A stretch of 64,000 nt of DNA from Actinocorallia populi (GCF_002995495.1 NZ_PVZV01000002.1:1237123-1301122); one strand, 5' to 3'; positions 16,104 to 26,278 are shown, numbered from the stretch's first letter. Notes: generated from the sequence alone by a model not told the origin. Program-made: numbers and translations.

Positions 16104-17126
16104 TCATCCAGCCCGCGGCCCTTCGGGCAGCGCGTACGGGTCGACGGGCCGCAGGGCGCGGCGGGCGATGTCGGCGACGTCCCGGTCGGAGAACGAGCGG
16201 GGCAGGGCGAGGTCAAGCGCCTGGAACAGGCGGCGGATCTCCTCGACCGTCGGCTCGTCCGACAGCCGGGCGGCGCGCGCCTGCTCGATCGGCACCCGGC
16301 GGGCCTGGTCCAGGCTGTTGAGCAGTTCGGTGTAGCACCAGTCGTAGTAGAACTTGCCCTTGTCGACGCGCAGCGCGGGCGCGGTGGGGTCCTCCCGGGT
16401 GATGACCACGCAGGAGGAGGACAGGTCCCAGCGGAAGGTGGTCATCGTGCGGGACAGCCCGATGTCGATGTCCAGGAGCCGGTAGCGGTCGCGGTGGTAG
16501 CAGGCGGCGAGGATGGTGGCGTAGGACTCCTTGCGGGTGCGCTCCAGGGTCCAGGCCTCCTGCCCGCCCCCGGCGGGGGCGCCGGCCCTGCGAAAGCGCG
16601 CGTAGGCGTCGCAGACGTCCTCGTCCGACGGGTCGATGATCTCCAGCCGGAAGAGCAGGGCGCGCCGTTCGCGCTTGGCGTCGGCGACGCAGCCGGGCAG
16701 GGTGACCGCGCGGATGTAGGTGCCCGTCCCGCCCTTGAAGATCCACCGGTCGGTGCCCAGGCGCGCCTCGGCCAGCACGGGGCCGACCTCGTCGCCGCTG
16801 ATCGCCCGCACGGCCGAGGACTCGTCGAGCGAGTGCCGGGTGAGCCGGATCAGCCGCTCGAAGCCGTCGAGGCGCTCCAGGCGCGCGGGCAGCGACTCCA
16901 GGGCGCGCAGGGAGCCGCGGACCTCGTCCTCGACCGGGTCGCGCCGGTAGCGGTCGCGCAGGATGCTCGCGGCCAGCAGGCCCAGGACGAGCAGGGTGGC
17001 GCTGGCGACCTTGTTCAGGTCGGGATCGTCGCTGAGCCCGAAGACCGCCACGACCACCGCGATGACCAGCGCGATCGCGGCGTCGGCGTTCCGCAGGAGC
17101 CAGAGAGCGAAGCGTGCCAAGGTCAT
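16104..17126 (-). CDS. Two-helix membrane protein of unknown function
   Basis: I do not recognise this family. Two hydrophobic helices occupy roughly residues 9-30 and 38-58 (ALVIAVVVAVFGLS, VASATLLVLGLLAASIL), then a cytoplasmic domain of ~280 residues starts after RDRYRRD. That domain has a short amphipathic stretch, then a conserved-looking core with WIFKGGTGTYIRAVTLPGC, YATILAACYHRDRYRLLDID and GKFYYDWCYTELLNSL, suggesting an enzyme or ligand-binding fold. ATG 17126 gives 340 residues; an ATG at 17153 would add nine more. It is first in the operon with the cupin and phosphatase genes, spaced four bases from the next start. A membrane-tethered sensor or effector is a reasonable guess only. 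Confidence 0.7.
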   Translation of the reverse strand: MTLARFALWLLRNADAAIALVIAVVVAVFGLSDDPDLNKVASATLLVLGLLAASILRDRYRRDPVEDEVRGSLRALESLPARLERLDGFERLIRLTRHSLDESSAVRAISGDEVGPVLAEARLGTDRWIFKGGTGTYIRAVTLPGCVADAKRERRALLFRLEIIDPSDEDVCDAYARFRRAGAPAGGGQEAWTLERTRKESYATILAACYHRDRYRLLDIDIGLSRTMTTFRWDLSSSCVVITREDPTAPALRVDKGKFYYDWCYTELLNSLDQARRVPIEQARAARLSDEPTVEEIRRLFQALDLALPRSFSDRDVADIARRALRPVDPYALPEGPRAG

Positions 17127-17364
17127 CCCCGTACCTGTCGGCGGTGAGGTCATGGTAAACCGCGCCGAACCGGGTGGCCAGGGCCGCCGCGGGGCGGGTC
17201 GGGGAAAAGGACGGGCGGCGACGCGCCGGTCAGTGGAAAGTCCTGTATTTCCAGCTTTTAAGAATTCACCAAGAAATGGGCATATGACGCGCTGCGCTCT
17301 TTCTGTCAGGGAATGACCGGACTTAGCGTGTCGATGAGTGGAGATCCGATGAAGGAGCGGTGAC
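17127..17364. promoter_or_regulatory. Divergent AT-rich regulatory spacer
   Basis: This gap separates divergent genes and is far more A/T-rich than its surroundings at about 17234-17310. It holds an inverted repeat TGGAAA-N8-TTTCCA (17234-17253) and, just after it, TTTTAAG with GGGCAT about 14 bases later, which loosely resembles a stress-sigma (SigB-type) promoter facing the plus strand. Both are visual calls only. Confidence 0.35.
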
Positions 17365-18039
17365 GTGGCCGAGAAGGGTTCCTGGAACGAGGGGGGTGGC
17401 ACCGGGCGCGAGCCCGGCCAGGACCGCGCCGCGTCCGAGGAGGCGTCCGGGTCCACCGCGGAGGGGGGCCCGCCCAGGCGGGGGTTCAACCCCGCCTGGC
17501 TGCTGGTCCCGGCCGCCGGGCTGCTGCTGGGCGGCCTGGGGATCGCCGGCATGAACCGCGACCAGGGGGTCGGGAGCAAGCCGACCGTGACCGTCACCGG
17601 ACCGCCCGCCACCGTGGTGCGGCCCGTCGCCCCGGTCGGGACCTCCACCACCGCCCCGGGCTGCGACCTGGACTTCCGCGGCACCGAACTGCATCCCCCG
17701 GTCTCGCGGCTCCCGGAGGGGAGCACGGGCCGGTACCAGCAGGCGCCGTCCGGACGGGCCTTCGTCGTGGTCGACACGACGCTGACGAACTCGGGGACGG
17801 AGGACTGCTACGCGACACCCGGTTACCAGCGCGTCCACACCTCCGGGAACACCTACTACACGGGGAACGGGGAGGCCGGCGCCCTGCTGCCGGGCGGGAA
17901 CGCGGTGAAACAGGCGATCCCCGCCGGAAGGAGCGTCAAAGGCGCCTATGTCTTCCAGGTCCCGGCCGGCTCCGCGGTGAGTTCGGTAAGGCTGCGCAGC
18001 AATGGGAGCGAGCAGTGGACCATTGTCAATGCGGGCTGA
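17365..18039 (+). CDS. Membrane-anchored protein with DUF4352-like domain
   Basis: The 224-residue protein has an acidic/Gly-rich cytoplasmic N-terminus (residues 1-45), one membrane helix (PAWLLVPAAGLLLGGLGIAGM), a Thr/Pro/Val linker, and an extracellular domain from ~100. That domain resembles DUF4352, an Ig-like or telokin-like fold: it has a strand AFVVVDTTLTNSG, a paired-Cys layout (GCDLDF, EDCYATPG), and a final GAYVFQVPAGSAV. A disulfide between these cysteines is plausible. GTG 17365 follows AAGGAG by eight bases. The following gene starts 35 bases later on the same strand. Function is unknown; such domains are often found on actinobacterial surface proteins. Confidence 0.75.
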   Translation: MAEKGSWNEGGGTGREPGQDRAASEEASGSTAEGGPPRRGFNPAWLLVPAAGLLLGGLGIAGMNRDQGVGSKPTVTVTGPPATVVRPVAPVGTSTTAPGCDLDFRGTELHPPVSRLPEGSTGRYQQAPSGRAFVVVDTTLTNSGTEDCYATPGYQRVHTSGNTYYTGNGEAGALLPGGNAVKQAIPAGRSVKGAYVFQVPAGSAVSSVRLRSNGSEQWTIVNAG

Positions 18040-18073
18040 CCGGGTCGATCACGCAATCTCTGGAGAAAACGTC

Positions 18074-19048
18074 ATGAGCACACCCATGGACATCAAGAAA
18101 CTGCTCGGCGCCCGCATGACCGGACCCGACGGCGAGGAACTGGGCACCATCGAGCAGATCTTCTTCGACGACGTGACGGGCGCCCAGGAATGGGCGAGGG
18201 TGCGGACGGGAGGGCTGCTGGGCGGCAAGGACCGCTTCGTCCCGCTCGTCGGCAGCACGCTGTCCGGCAAGGACCTGACCGTCCCCTACGACAAGACCAA
18301 GGTGAAGGACTCGCCGGACCTCACCGTGGACCGGCACATCACCCCCGAGCAGGAGTCGCAGCTGCGCGCCCACTACGGGATGGAGCCCGGGACGGGGACG
18401 CGCACGACGACCACCACCCCCTCCAGCGGGACGGGCCGCACCAGCGCCGCCGCGGCGGCGGCCGCCGCGGGCACGGCCGGCACGGCAGGCGTCGCCGGGG
18501 AGCGGCGGGAGTCCGCCGGGGCGGCCGGGGTGACGTCCGGGGCCGCGGGCGCGGCGGGCCTGGGGCGCGAGCGGACGCCGGAGGCCGGGCGGCCGGGGCA
18601 CCCGCAGGAACTGGCGCTGACCCGCTGCGAGGAGCGCATCTCCTTCCAGACCGAGGAGATCGAGATGGGCCGCGTGCGGCTGCACAAGTACGTGGACGTC
18701 GTTCCGGTGGAGGAGCGGGTCCGGCTCATGCACGAGGAGTTCGAACTGGAGCGGCTCCCCGCCACGGAGGGGATCGCCGACATCGGCGAGGACTCCGTCG
18801 AGGTCGTCCTGCGCGGGCAGGAGGCGTTCGCGGTCAAGGAGATCCACGCGGTGGAGCGGGTCCGCCTGAACGTCAAGCAGGTGCCCGAGGAGCGGGTGAT
18901 CAGGGACGAGGTCCGCCGCGAGCGGATCGAGGTCGAGCGCCTGGAGACCACGGGCCCCGGCATGAGCACGGGCACGGGCACGGGCACGCGGCCGGGCGTG
19001 GACCGCAGTGACGAGCCCCCCGGACCCGGCCGGGGAAGGAAGCGGTGA
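18074..19048 (+). CDS. PRC-barrel and DUF2382 (YsnF-like) protein
   Basis: This 324-residue protein joins an N-terminal PRC-barrel (residues ~4-105; [30 protein letters not shown]) to a C-terminal DUF2382 domain (~175-300; [25 protein letters not shown] and a second Val/Glu-rich half). A low-complexity Ala/Gly/Thr stretch of ~65 residues separates them, and the tail holds a short GTGTGT repeat. The combination is widespread in actinobacteria and associated with general stress. ATG 18074 lies after GGAGAAAAC; upstream starts would run into the previous gene. Soluble, no membrane helix. The biochemical role is not established. Confidence 0.85.
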   Translation: MSTPMDIKKLLGARMTGPDGEELGTIEQIFFDDVTGAQEWARVRTGGLLGGKDRFVPLVGSTLSGKDLTVPYDKTKVKDSPDLTVDRHITPEQESQLRAHYGMEPGTGTRTTTTTPSSGTGRTSAAAAAAAAGTAGTAGVAGERRESAGAAGVTSGAAGAAGLGRERTPEAGRPGHPQELALTRCEERISFQTEEIEMGRVRLHKYVDVVPVEERVRLMHEEFELERLPATEGIADIGEDSVEVVLRGQEAFAVKEIHAVERVRLNVKQVPEERVIRDEVRRERIEVERLETTGPGMSTGTGTGTRPGVDRSDEPPGPGRGRKR

Positions 19049-19062
19049 TCCTGCGCGTTCTG

Positions 19063-19094
19063 GGGACCGGCGGCCCTTGGGGGCCGCCGGTCCC
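19063..19094 (+). terminator. Strong hairpin after the PRC-barrel gene
   Basis: A perfect 14-bp stem (GGGACCGGCGGCCC and its complement) with a TTGG loop sits 15 bases after the stop codon. It is G+C-rich without a long T tract, as usual for actinobacterial terminators. Confidence 0.65.
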
Positions 19095-19185
19095 GGCGTC
19101 TTCGGCCGCGCCCCTCGGGGGTCCGGGAGCCGCGCCCCGGACGGACGGGACGGGTTTGTCGGTGCCGGGCCGTACGGTGGGGGTG

Positions 19186-21318
<2,133 letters not shown>

Positions 21319-21731
21319 CCCGCCGCCCGCACGGCCCGTCCCGTGACCGGGACGCCCGTCCCATGACCGGGACCCGTCCAGCGGCGCGGGCCGTCGACCC
21401 GGCGCGCGGGTCCGCCGATCCACCGGATCGGCGGCCGGGTCCGTGGCGGCACCGCCGTCGCGCCTGCGGGAGACCGCCGTGCCCGGTACTCGGGCCCGTT
21501 GCCGGTACCGGCCGGGCCGTACCGGCGGGGGTCCGCCGGTACGGACGCGCAGGTCCGCCGATCCACCGGATCGGCGGCTGGGCGGCGGCGCCGTGCCTGC
21601 GGGAGACCGCCGTGCCCGGTATCCAGGCCCGTTGCCGGTACCGGCCGGGCGGCACCGGCGCGGGTCCGTCGGCCCGGACGCGCGGGCCGCCGCTCCACGG
21701 GGTGGTGCCGCCGTCGGCGCGCGGCCCCGGG
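21319..21731. repeat. Spacer with imperfect ~140-bp tandem repeat and hairpins
   Basis: The whole gap is repetitive and has no convincing gene. A 20-bp unit (CCCGTCCCRTGACCGGGAC-) occurs twice at 21335-21374. A larger unit beginning CGCGCRGGTCCGCC starts at 21403, 21546 and, in partial form, 21679, so the period is about 143 then 133 bp. Each full copy carries a 10-bp perfect palindrome arm pair CCGCCGATCC / GGATCGGCGG with a three-base loop, plus an inner CCGGTACCGG palindrome. The repeats look recently duplicated. They could form hairpins, and the left part could help end uvrB transcription. Confidence 0.8.
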
Positions 21732-22334
21732 TCAGCCGGGGGCGGGAGCCCGCTTGCGGCGGCGGGCGCGGCGCAGCAGGCGGAAGGCGGTGTACAGGAG
21801 GGCCGGGAGCAGCAGGAGGACCAGGGCGGGGGCCAGGACGGCGAGGAGGCTGAGGCCGAGGGAGAGGCCGTCCTCGGCGGTGCTGAGCACGGGGGCGGCC
21901 GTGCCGGCGGTGCCGGTGTTGGCGATCGGGCGCACCACGGTCTTGAGCACGTGCACGGCCAGCGCCATGAGGACGCCCGGCACCCAGCTCAGCCACGTGT
22001 GCTCCTGGAGCGGGGCCAGGCCGGTGCCGAGCCCGGCGTCGAGGTCGGCCGCCGCGGCCGTGGCGGCCGCCGCCGCGCCGCCCGCCGCGGGGCGCACCAG
22101 CGTCATGACGGCGTCGTTGACCGAGTCGACCAGCGGCACCTTGTCCAGCACCATCTCGGCGGCCAGCAGCACCGAGAGCCCCGCCAGCACCCAGCCGTTC
22201 CCCATCCAGGAGAACTCCGCGGGCAGGACCACCAGCCCGGTGTACCGGCCCAGCAGCCCGACCACCAGGATCGGGATGTAGGCGTTGAGCCCGGCCGCTC
22301 CGGCCAGCCCCAGGCCCGTCAGGAAAGCGAACAT
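21732..22334 (-). CDS. DUF4126 membrane protein
   Basis: The 200-residue protein is an integral membrane protein of the DUF4126 family, whose function is not known. It begins with a conserved Gly-rich helix (FLTGLGLAGAAGLNAYIPILVVG), followed by LLGRYTGLVVLP and a conserved DSVNDAVMTLVRP stretch, an Ala-rich loop, and two further helices (WVPGVLMALAVHVLKTVVRP and the last, Leu-rich one). The C-terminus is short and basic (RRARRRKRA). ATG 22334 is the only sensible start. It lies alone between two repeat-rich spacers and is transcribed away from the TetR gene downstream. Confidence 0.86.
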   Translation of the reverse strand: MFAFLTGLGLAGAAGLNAYIPILVVGLLGRYTGLVVLPAEFSWMGNGWVLAGLSVLLAAEMVLDKVPLVDSVNDAVMTLVRPAAGGAAAAATAAAADLDAGLGTGLAPLQEHTWLSWVPGVLMALAVHVLKTVVRPIANTGTAGTAAPVLSTAEDGLSLGLSLLAVLAPALVLLLLPALLYTAFRLLRRARRRKRAPAPG

Positions 22335-22759
22335 GATCCTCCCGTGCCCGGCCGTTCGGCGGGGTTCGCGGCGCGCTCCACGTCCCCCATCGGACGGTCC
22401 GCGGCCCGGGAAGGTTCACCGCCCCGGCGGATTCACCGCCCCGGACGCTCCGGCGCCTTGACCGGAGCCTCGCCCCGTGCGGACTCTACGGCCGGGCGGA
22501 GGCCTCGCCCGCGCGACTTTCCGGCCGGATGGGCGCCTCGCCCGTGCGGATTTTTCGGTTGGGTGGAGGTCTCGCCTCGGGCAGGCCCTACGGCCGGTGG
22601 AGGCCTTGCCTCGTGCGGGCTCTACGGCCGGGTGGAGGTCTTGCCCGTGCGGGCTTTCCGGCCGGGCGGAGTTCTTGCCCCGTGCGGGCCTCCGGTGGCC
22701 CTGGAAGGGGGCGGGGTCGACTGCTCCCGGGAGGGGGCGGGAGCGAGTGGCGGCCGGGC
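22335..22759. repeat. Spacer with 34-bp tandem repeat array
   Basis: From about 22448 to 22708 a diverged unit of 33-36 bp repeats seven to eight times. Each unit begins with CTCTACGGCC or CTTTCCGGCC, then GGGYGGAGGYCTYGCCC, then a GTGCGGG ending. Unit starts are at 22448, 22484, 22517, 22551, 22586, 22620, 22654 and 22689. Since 34 is not a multiple of three and all frames give Arg/Gly-rich text, I treat it as a noncoding minisatellite. There is nothing recognisable in the rest of the gap. Confidence 0.8.
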
Positions 22760-23332
22760 TCAGCGGAGGAGCAGGAGGGGCAGGAGGACGGTGTCCAGGA
22801 GGCGGTCGGCCAGGGAGGGCTCGGGGGCCGGGTCGCGGAGCATGGTGCGGTAGCTCAGCAGGGCCGGGACGAGGGAGAAGACGAGGCGGGGGTCGGCGTC
22901 GGGGCGCAGTTCCCCGCGCAGGACGGCGCGGCCGAAGATGTGCCGGACGCACTCGACGCGCGGGTAGAGGAAGCGCTGCCGGAAGGCCCTGTCCAGGGCG
23001 GGGGAGGCCGGCAGCCGGGCCGTCGTGCGCACCAGGAGCTCGCCGTGCTCGGAGTACTCGCGCGCCAGGTGCACCACGAGCGGGCGCAGTTCGGCGCGCA
23101 GGCCGCCCAGGTCGCCCGGGTCCTCGGGCGGCGGGAGCAGAGCGGCGAGGGCCTCCACCAGCAGCTCGTCGAGGAGCGGCCAGCGGCGGCGCAGCGCCGC
23201 GCAGTCGACGTCCGCTAGCGCGGCGACCTCCTCGTGGGTGGGCCTGCGGTCGGAGATGTCGTGGAACACACCGAGGGCGGCGGCGTGGATCTCGTCGAGC
23301 CGCCGTGAGAGATCGCTCTCCGTGAGGGTCAC
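22760..23332 (-). CDS. TetR-family transcriptional regulator
   Basis: This 190-residue protein looks like a TetR-type repressor. Residues ~1-55 hold the DNA-binding region (IHAAALGVFHDIS, THEEVAALADVDCAALRRRWP), in which the helix-turn-helix is more diverged than usual. The rest is an all-helical ligand and dimer domain with LAREYSEHGELLVRTT and a Leu-rich end. I chose GTG 23332 after GAAGGCGG; a longer in-frame start at GTG 23395 is possible. The downstream divergent region and neighbouring genes on either side are candidate targets. The ligand is unknown. Confidence 0.78.
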   Translation of the reverse strand: MTLTESDLSRRLDEIHAAALGVFHDISDRRPTHEEVAALADVDCAALRRRWPLLDELLVEALAALLPPPEDPGDLGGLRAELRPLVVHLAREYSEHGELLVRTTARLPASPALDRAFRQRFLYPRVECVRHIFGRAVLRGELRPDADPRLVFSLVPALLSYRTMLRDPAPEPSLADRLLDTVLLPLLLLR

Positions 23333-23395
23333 TACACCGCCTTCAGGGGGACGGGCGCGGGCACGCGTGTTCTCTGTCACCGTGCGGTGGCCCAC

Positions 23396-23621
23396 AGTGT
23401 TACAGGGGCATGCCCCCGGTGTCAGGAAGTTCCACCGAAATATCGAGGATTTATCGCTCAGGAGGAGAATTTTTCTCCCTACATCACCTCCTGTGATGAA
23501 AAACAGCTGTCGTGAGGGGTGGTGGGAGATGTACCGCCGGATACCTGATGGTCGGTATCTGGAAGCGGGGGCCCTCCTTTAAGGTCGGAAGGAAGCCGGA
23601 TGACGCCTGCGGGGGGTGGGC
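23396..23621. promoter_or_regulatory. AT-rich divergent regulatory region
   Basis: This 226-base gap is unusually A/T-rich. It contains CATCAC-N5-GTGATG (23482-23498), AGGAG-A/T-CTCC (about 23463-23479) and GATACC-N8-GGTATC (23540-23559). These may be binding sites for the TetR regulator on one side or other regulators of the secreted hydrolase on the other. No promoter consensus is clear. Confidence 0.4.
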
Positions 23622-24656
23622 ATGAGGACCTGGGCCCGAGGGGGAGCGCGCGGGCTGCTCGCCCTGGCTCTGCTCGCCGTGGTGCTCGTCGGCCTGGGCG
23701 TGCCGCTCCTCTCCGAGCAGGCGCGCTGCCGGATGTTCGGCATCGGCTGCGCAGGCCCCTCCGGGCCGCCCCCTCTGCCGGCCGCCGCCGTTCCGGGCAG
23801 GCGGCCGCTCACCCCGCTGGAGGTCGCCTCCCAGGGCGCGTACGTGGCGCTGGGGGACTCCTTCTCCTCGGGAGAGGGCGCCTACGCCCTCCCGGACGAC
23901 CTGTCGCCCGAGAACCGCTGCCACCGGACGTCCCGCAGCTACGTGCACGCCGTCTCCAGAACGTTCGAGTTCGCCGGAGGGACCAGGTTCTTCGCCTGCG
24001 CGGGCGCCCGCACCGAGCACTTCTTCTCCGCCAGGGCGGGCGAGCCGCCCCAGGTGGAGCACGCCGACGCGGGCACCAGCCTGATCACCCTCAGCATCGG
24101 CGGCAACGACCTGGGCTTCACCAAGGTCCTCGCGGGCTGCATCCTCAGCCTCCCCTGGTCGGGAGCCTGCCAGGAGCAGGACGCCGGGCTGGAGACCCGC
24201 AAGCCCGTCCTCCGCGGGGAGCTGACCCGGATCGTGGGGAGCCTGCGGGAGCGCTCGCCCCGCGCCCGCATCATCCTGCTCGGCTATCCCCGGCTGTTCG
24301 GCGAGCGGGAGGGCTCCGCGCTGGACAACCTCGGCGTCGCCGACCAGCGCTGGCTGAACGCCAAGGGCAAGGAGCTGAACGACCTGGTCCACGAGGTCGC
24401 CCGGACCGCGGACCGGGAGCTGGCGCAGGGCGGCGCACCCGGCTCGGTGGAGTTCATCGACGTCTACAGCGCCTTCACCGGCCACGAGGTGGGCACGGGC
24501 GCCCCCTACGTGAACGGCCTGGACGTCGATCTCAGCGCCTTCAAGGCGGAGTTCCACAGCTACCACCCGAACGCCGCGGGCTACACGGCCCTGGCCGAAC
24601 TGGTGACCCGGCAGGTGAGGCAGGGGCCGGGCCGCCAGATCAACCAGTGGCACTAG
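23622..24656 (+). CDS. Secreted SGNH/GDSL lipase-esterase
   Basis: This is a 344-residue exported hydrolase for ester bonds, probably lipids. The N-terminus has an Arg-containing start and a hydrophobic helix (GLLALALLAVVLVGLGV), then a Pro-rich linker and the SGNH domain. The four blocks are visible: GDSFSSGEGAY (nucleophile Ser), a Gly in the second block, GGNDLGF (oxyanion Asn) and YHPNAAGY with the catalytic His. Several Cys pairs suggest disulfides, as in Streptomyces-type SGNH lipases. ATG 23622 is chosen after GGGGGGTGGG; GTG 23616 would add two residues. It converges with the monooxygenase gene with only four bases between stops. Confidence 0.9.
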   Translation: MRTWARGGARGLLALALLAVVLVGLGVPLLSEQARCRMFGIGCAGPSGPPPLPAAAVPGRRPLTPLEVASQGAYVALGDSFSSGEGAYALPDDLSPENRCHRTSRSYVHAVSRTFEFAGGTRFFACAGARTEHFFSARAGEPPQVEHADAGTSLITLSIGGNDLGFTKVLAGCILSLPWSGACQEQDAGLETRKPVLRGELTRIVGSLRERSPRARIILLGYPRLFGEREGSALDNLGVADQRWLNAKGKELNDLVHEVARTADRELAQGGAPGSVEFIDVYSAFTGHEVGTGAPYVNGLDVDLSAFKAEFHSYHPNAAGYTALAELVTRQVRQGPGRQINQWH

Positions 24657-24660
24657 GGCC

Positions 24661-25797
24661 TCAGTCCCCGGCGGACGACAGGGCCGAGAGCCGCTCCACG
24701 GAGTCGGCGTACTCCTCGATCATGTCGTAGACGACCTGCCTGGCGGGCTTGATGCTGTTCATCATGCCCACGCACTGGCCGACGAAGTAGTTGACCAGCT
24801 GCTGCGCGCCCTCGTTGCCGGTCTCGGCGTGCTTGGCCAGGTGCCGCATGGCCGCCTCGGCGACGATCATCTGCAGCGGCATGGGCAGCGAGCCGGGCGA
24901 GTCGGGGCCCTCCCACTCCCGCGTCCACGCCGACACCAGCTGCCGGGCGGGCTTGCCGGTGCGCGAGCGCGAGCGGATCGTGTCGCGGGCGGTGGCCTGG
25001 AGCATCTTCTGCTTGACCGTCTGCGGGGTCTCGGCCTCCTCGGTGGTCAGCCACACCGAGCCGGTCCACACCCCGGACGCGCCCAGCGCCAGTGCCGCGG
25101 CGATCTGCCGGCCGGAGGCGATGCCGCCGGCGGCCAGCACCGGGATCGGGGCGACCGCGTCGACGACCTGCGGCGTCAGCACCATGGTGGAGATCTCGCC
25201 GGTGTGCCCGCCGGCCTCGCCGCCCTGGGCGACGATGATGTCCACCCCGGCGGCCACCTGGCGCCGCGCGTGCTCGACGGTGCCCACCAGCGCCGCCACC
25301 GGCACCCCGGCGGCCTTGGCCTTGTCCACCATGAGCGGCGGGGGCGTGCCCAGCGCGCTGGCGATGAGCCTGATCGGGTGGGCCAGCGAGACGTCGATCA
25401 GCTCCGTGGCACCGGCCCCGGTGACGCCCCGCGCGCCGCTCCGCGCGGCCCTGGCGGCGTTCTCGCCGGCGAGGTCCGGCACCGGGACGCCGTACTTCTC
25501 GAACAGGCGGACGAGGAACTCCCAGTGCTGCGCGGGTATCGCCGCGATCGGGTCGCCGCCCTCGCGCGCCGAGGAGTCGATCTTGGCGGGCACCAGGACG
25601 TCCACGCCGTAGGGGCGGCCGCCGACCTCGCGGTCGATCCAGGCGAGCTCCTCCTCCAGGCGCTCGGGGGTGTAGGCGACGGCGCCCAGGACGCCGAGCC
25701 CCCCGGCGTTGGTGACGGCCGCGACCACGTCACGGCAGTGGCTGAACGCGAACAGCGGGAACTCGATCCCGAGCAGGTCACAGACGTCGGTCTTCAT
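24661..25797 (-). CDS. Nitronate monooxygenase / FMN-dependent 2-nitropropane dioxygenase family
   Basis: This 378-residue FMN enzyme belongs to the NMO family, which oxidises alkyl nitronates and some related lipid intermediates. The TIM-barrel FMN motifs are visible: GGLGVLGAVAYTPERLEEEL early, and AAGGIASGRQIAAALALGASGVWTGSVW in the phosphate-binding region. Actinobacterial members often sit with acyl-CoA genes, as here. ATG 25797 is chosen; a second ATG at 25821 would start inside the palindromic operator at 25810-25826, so the shorter start makes more sense. It follows the DUF35 and thiolase genes on the same strand with its own operator copy, so it is probably co-regulated with them. 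Confidence 0.86.
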   Translation of the reverse strand: MKTDVCDLLGIEFPLFAFSHCRDVVAAVTNAGGLGVLGAVAYTPERLEEELAWIDREVGGRPYGVDVLVPAKIDSSAREGGDPIAAIPAQHWEFLVRLFEKYGVPVPDLAGENAARAARSGARGVTGAGATELIDVSLAHPIRLIASALGTPPPLMVDKAKAAGVPVAALVGTVEHARRQVAAGVDIIVAQGGEAGGHTGEISTMVLTPQVVDAVAPIPVLAAGGIASGRQIAAALALGASGVWTGSVWLTTEEAETPQTVKQKMLQATARDTIRSRSRTGKPARQLVSAWTREWEGPDSPGSLPMPLQMIVAEAAMRHLAKHAETGNEGAQQLVNYFVGQCVGMMNSIKPARQVVYDMIEEYADSVERLSALSSAGD

Positions 25798-25809
25798 ATC
25801 CGCGACAAT

Positions 25810-25826
25810 ACCGAATCTCATTCGGT
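25810..25826 (-). promoter_or_regulatory. Candidate operator, copy 1 (ACCGAAT-N3-ATTCGGT)
   Basis: The 7-bp arms are perfect. The site sits 13 bases before the monooxygenase ATG, so a bound regulator would block initiation. The same arms and spacing occur at the start of the thiolase gene. Confidence 0.65.
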
Positions 25827-25904
25827 TCGGTGGCCCGCGCCCCCGGAGAAACCGAGCGCCCCCGTACCGCGCGAGGCGGGGACGGGGGCGCTCCACGGCG
25901 GGTC

Positions 25905-26273
25905 TCAGGCCGGGACGAACTCCAGCAGCGGCTCGCCCTCCTCCTGGGGGGTGAACCGCGCCCTGAGCGCCAGCCCCTCGGCGGGCGCGTCCACGCCCGC
26001 CAGGGCGGCGTGCAGCCACGGCCCCTCGGCGAGCTCCACCAGCCCGATGGGGGAGGCGGGGCCGCCTCCGCGGCCGTGCACCGCCGCCCAGCTCACCAGC
26101 GTGCCCGTGCCCTCGGCCGCCGCCCACTCCAGCCGCTGCGCGCCGCAGCCGGCGCAGCCCGTGGCGTCCGGCGCGTACCACCTGCCGCACTCGCCGCACC
26201 TGCGGACGACCAGCTCGCCCCGCAGGGCCCCGTCGAAGAACGCGTCGGTGCGTCCGTCCCGCCTGATGGCCAT
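25905..26273 (-). CDS. DUF35 OB-fold / zinc-ribbon partner of a thiolase-like enzyme
   Basis: The 122-residue protein has a short helical start, a zinc ribbon with two Cys pairs (CGECGRWYAPDATGCAGCG), and then an OB-fold typical of DUF35 (GTLVSWAAVHGRG, PIGLVELAEGPWLHA). DUF35 proteins bind thiolase-like partners and act with them, for example in the Ltp2-ChsH2 aldolase of steroid side-chain breakdown. The ATG lies five bases after the thiolase-like stop at 26279, so the pair is an operon. A catalytic role with that partner is the natural prediction, with acyl-CoA as the substrate class. Confidence 0.88.
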   Translation of the reverse strand: MAIRRDGRTDAFFDGALRGELVVRRCGECGRWYAPDATGCAGCGAQRLEWAAAEGTGTLVSWAAVHGRGGGPASPIGLVELAEGPWLHAALAGVDAPAEGLALRARFTPQEEGEPLLEFVPA

Positions 26274-26278
26274 CGTGT

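Noticed and set aside
21319..21731. A pseudogene remnant after uvrB
   Set aside because: All six frames give low-complexity Arg/Gly/Pro text, and the repeat structure accounts for the whole stretch.
22448..22708. CRISPR array
   Set aside because: Units of 34 bp follow each other without unique spacers and no cas gene is nearby; it is a tandem repeat.
22416..23325. Arg/Pro/Gly-rich open frames over the 34-bp repeat on both strands
   Set aside because: Unit length is not a multiple of three, no ribosome site or domain is seen, and the frames run through the TetR gene.
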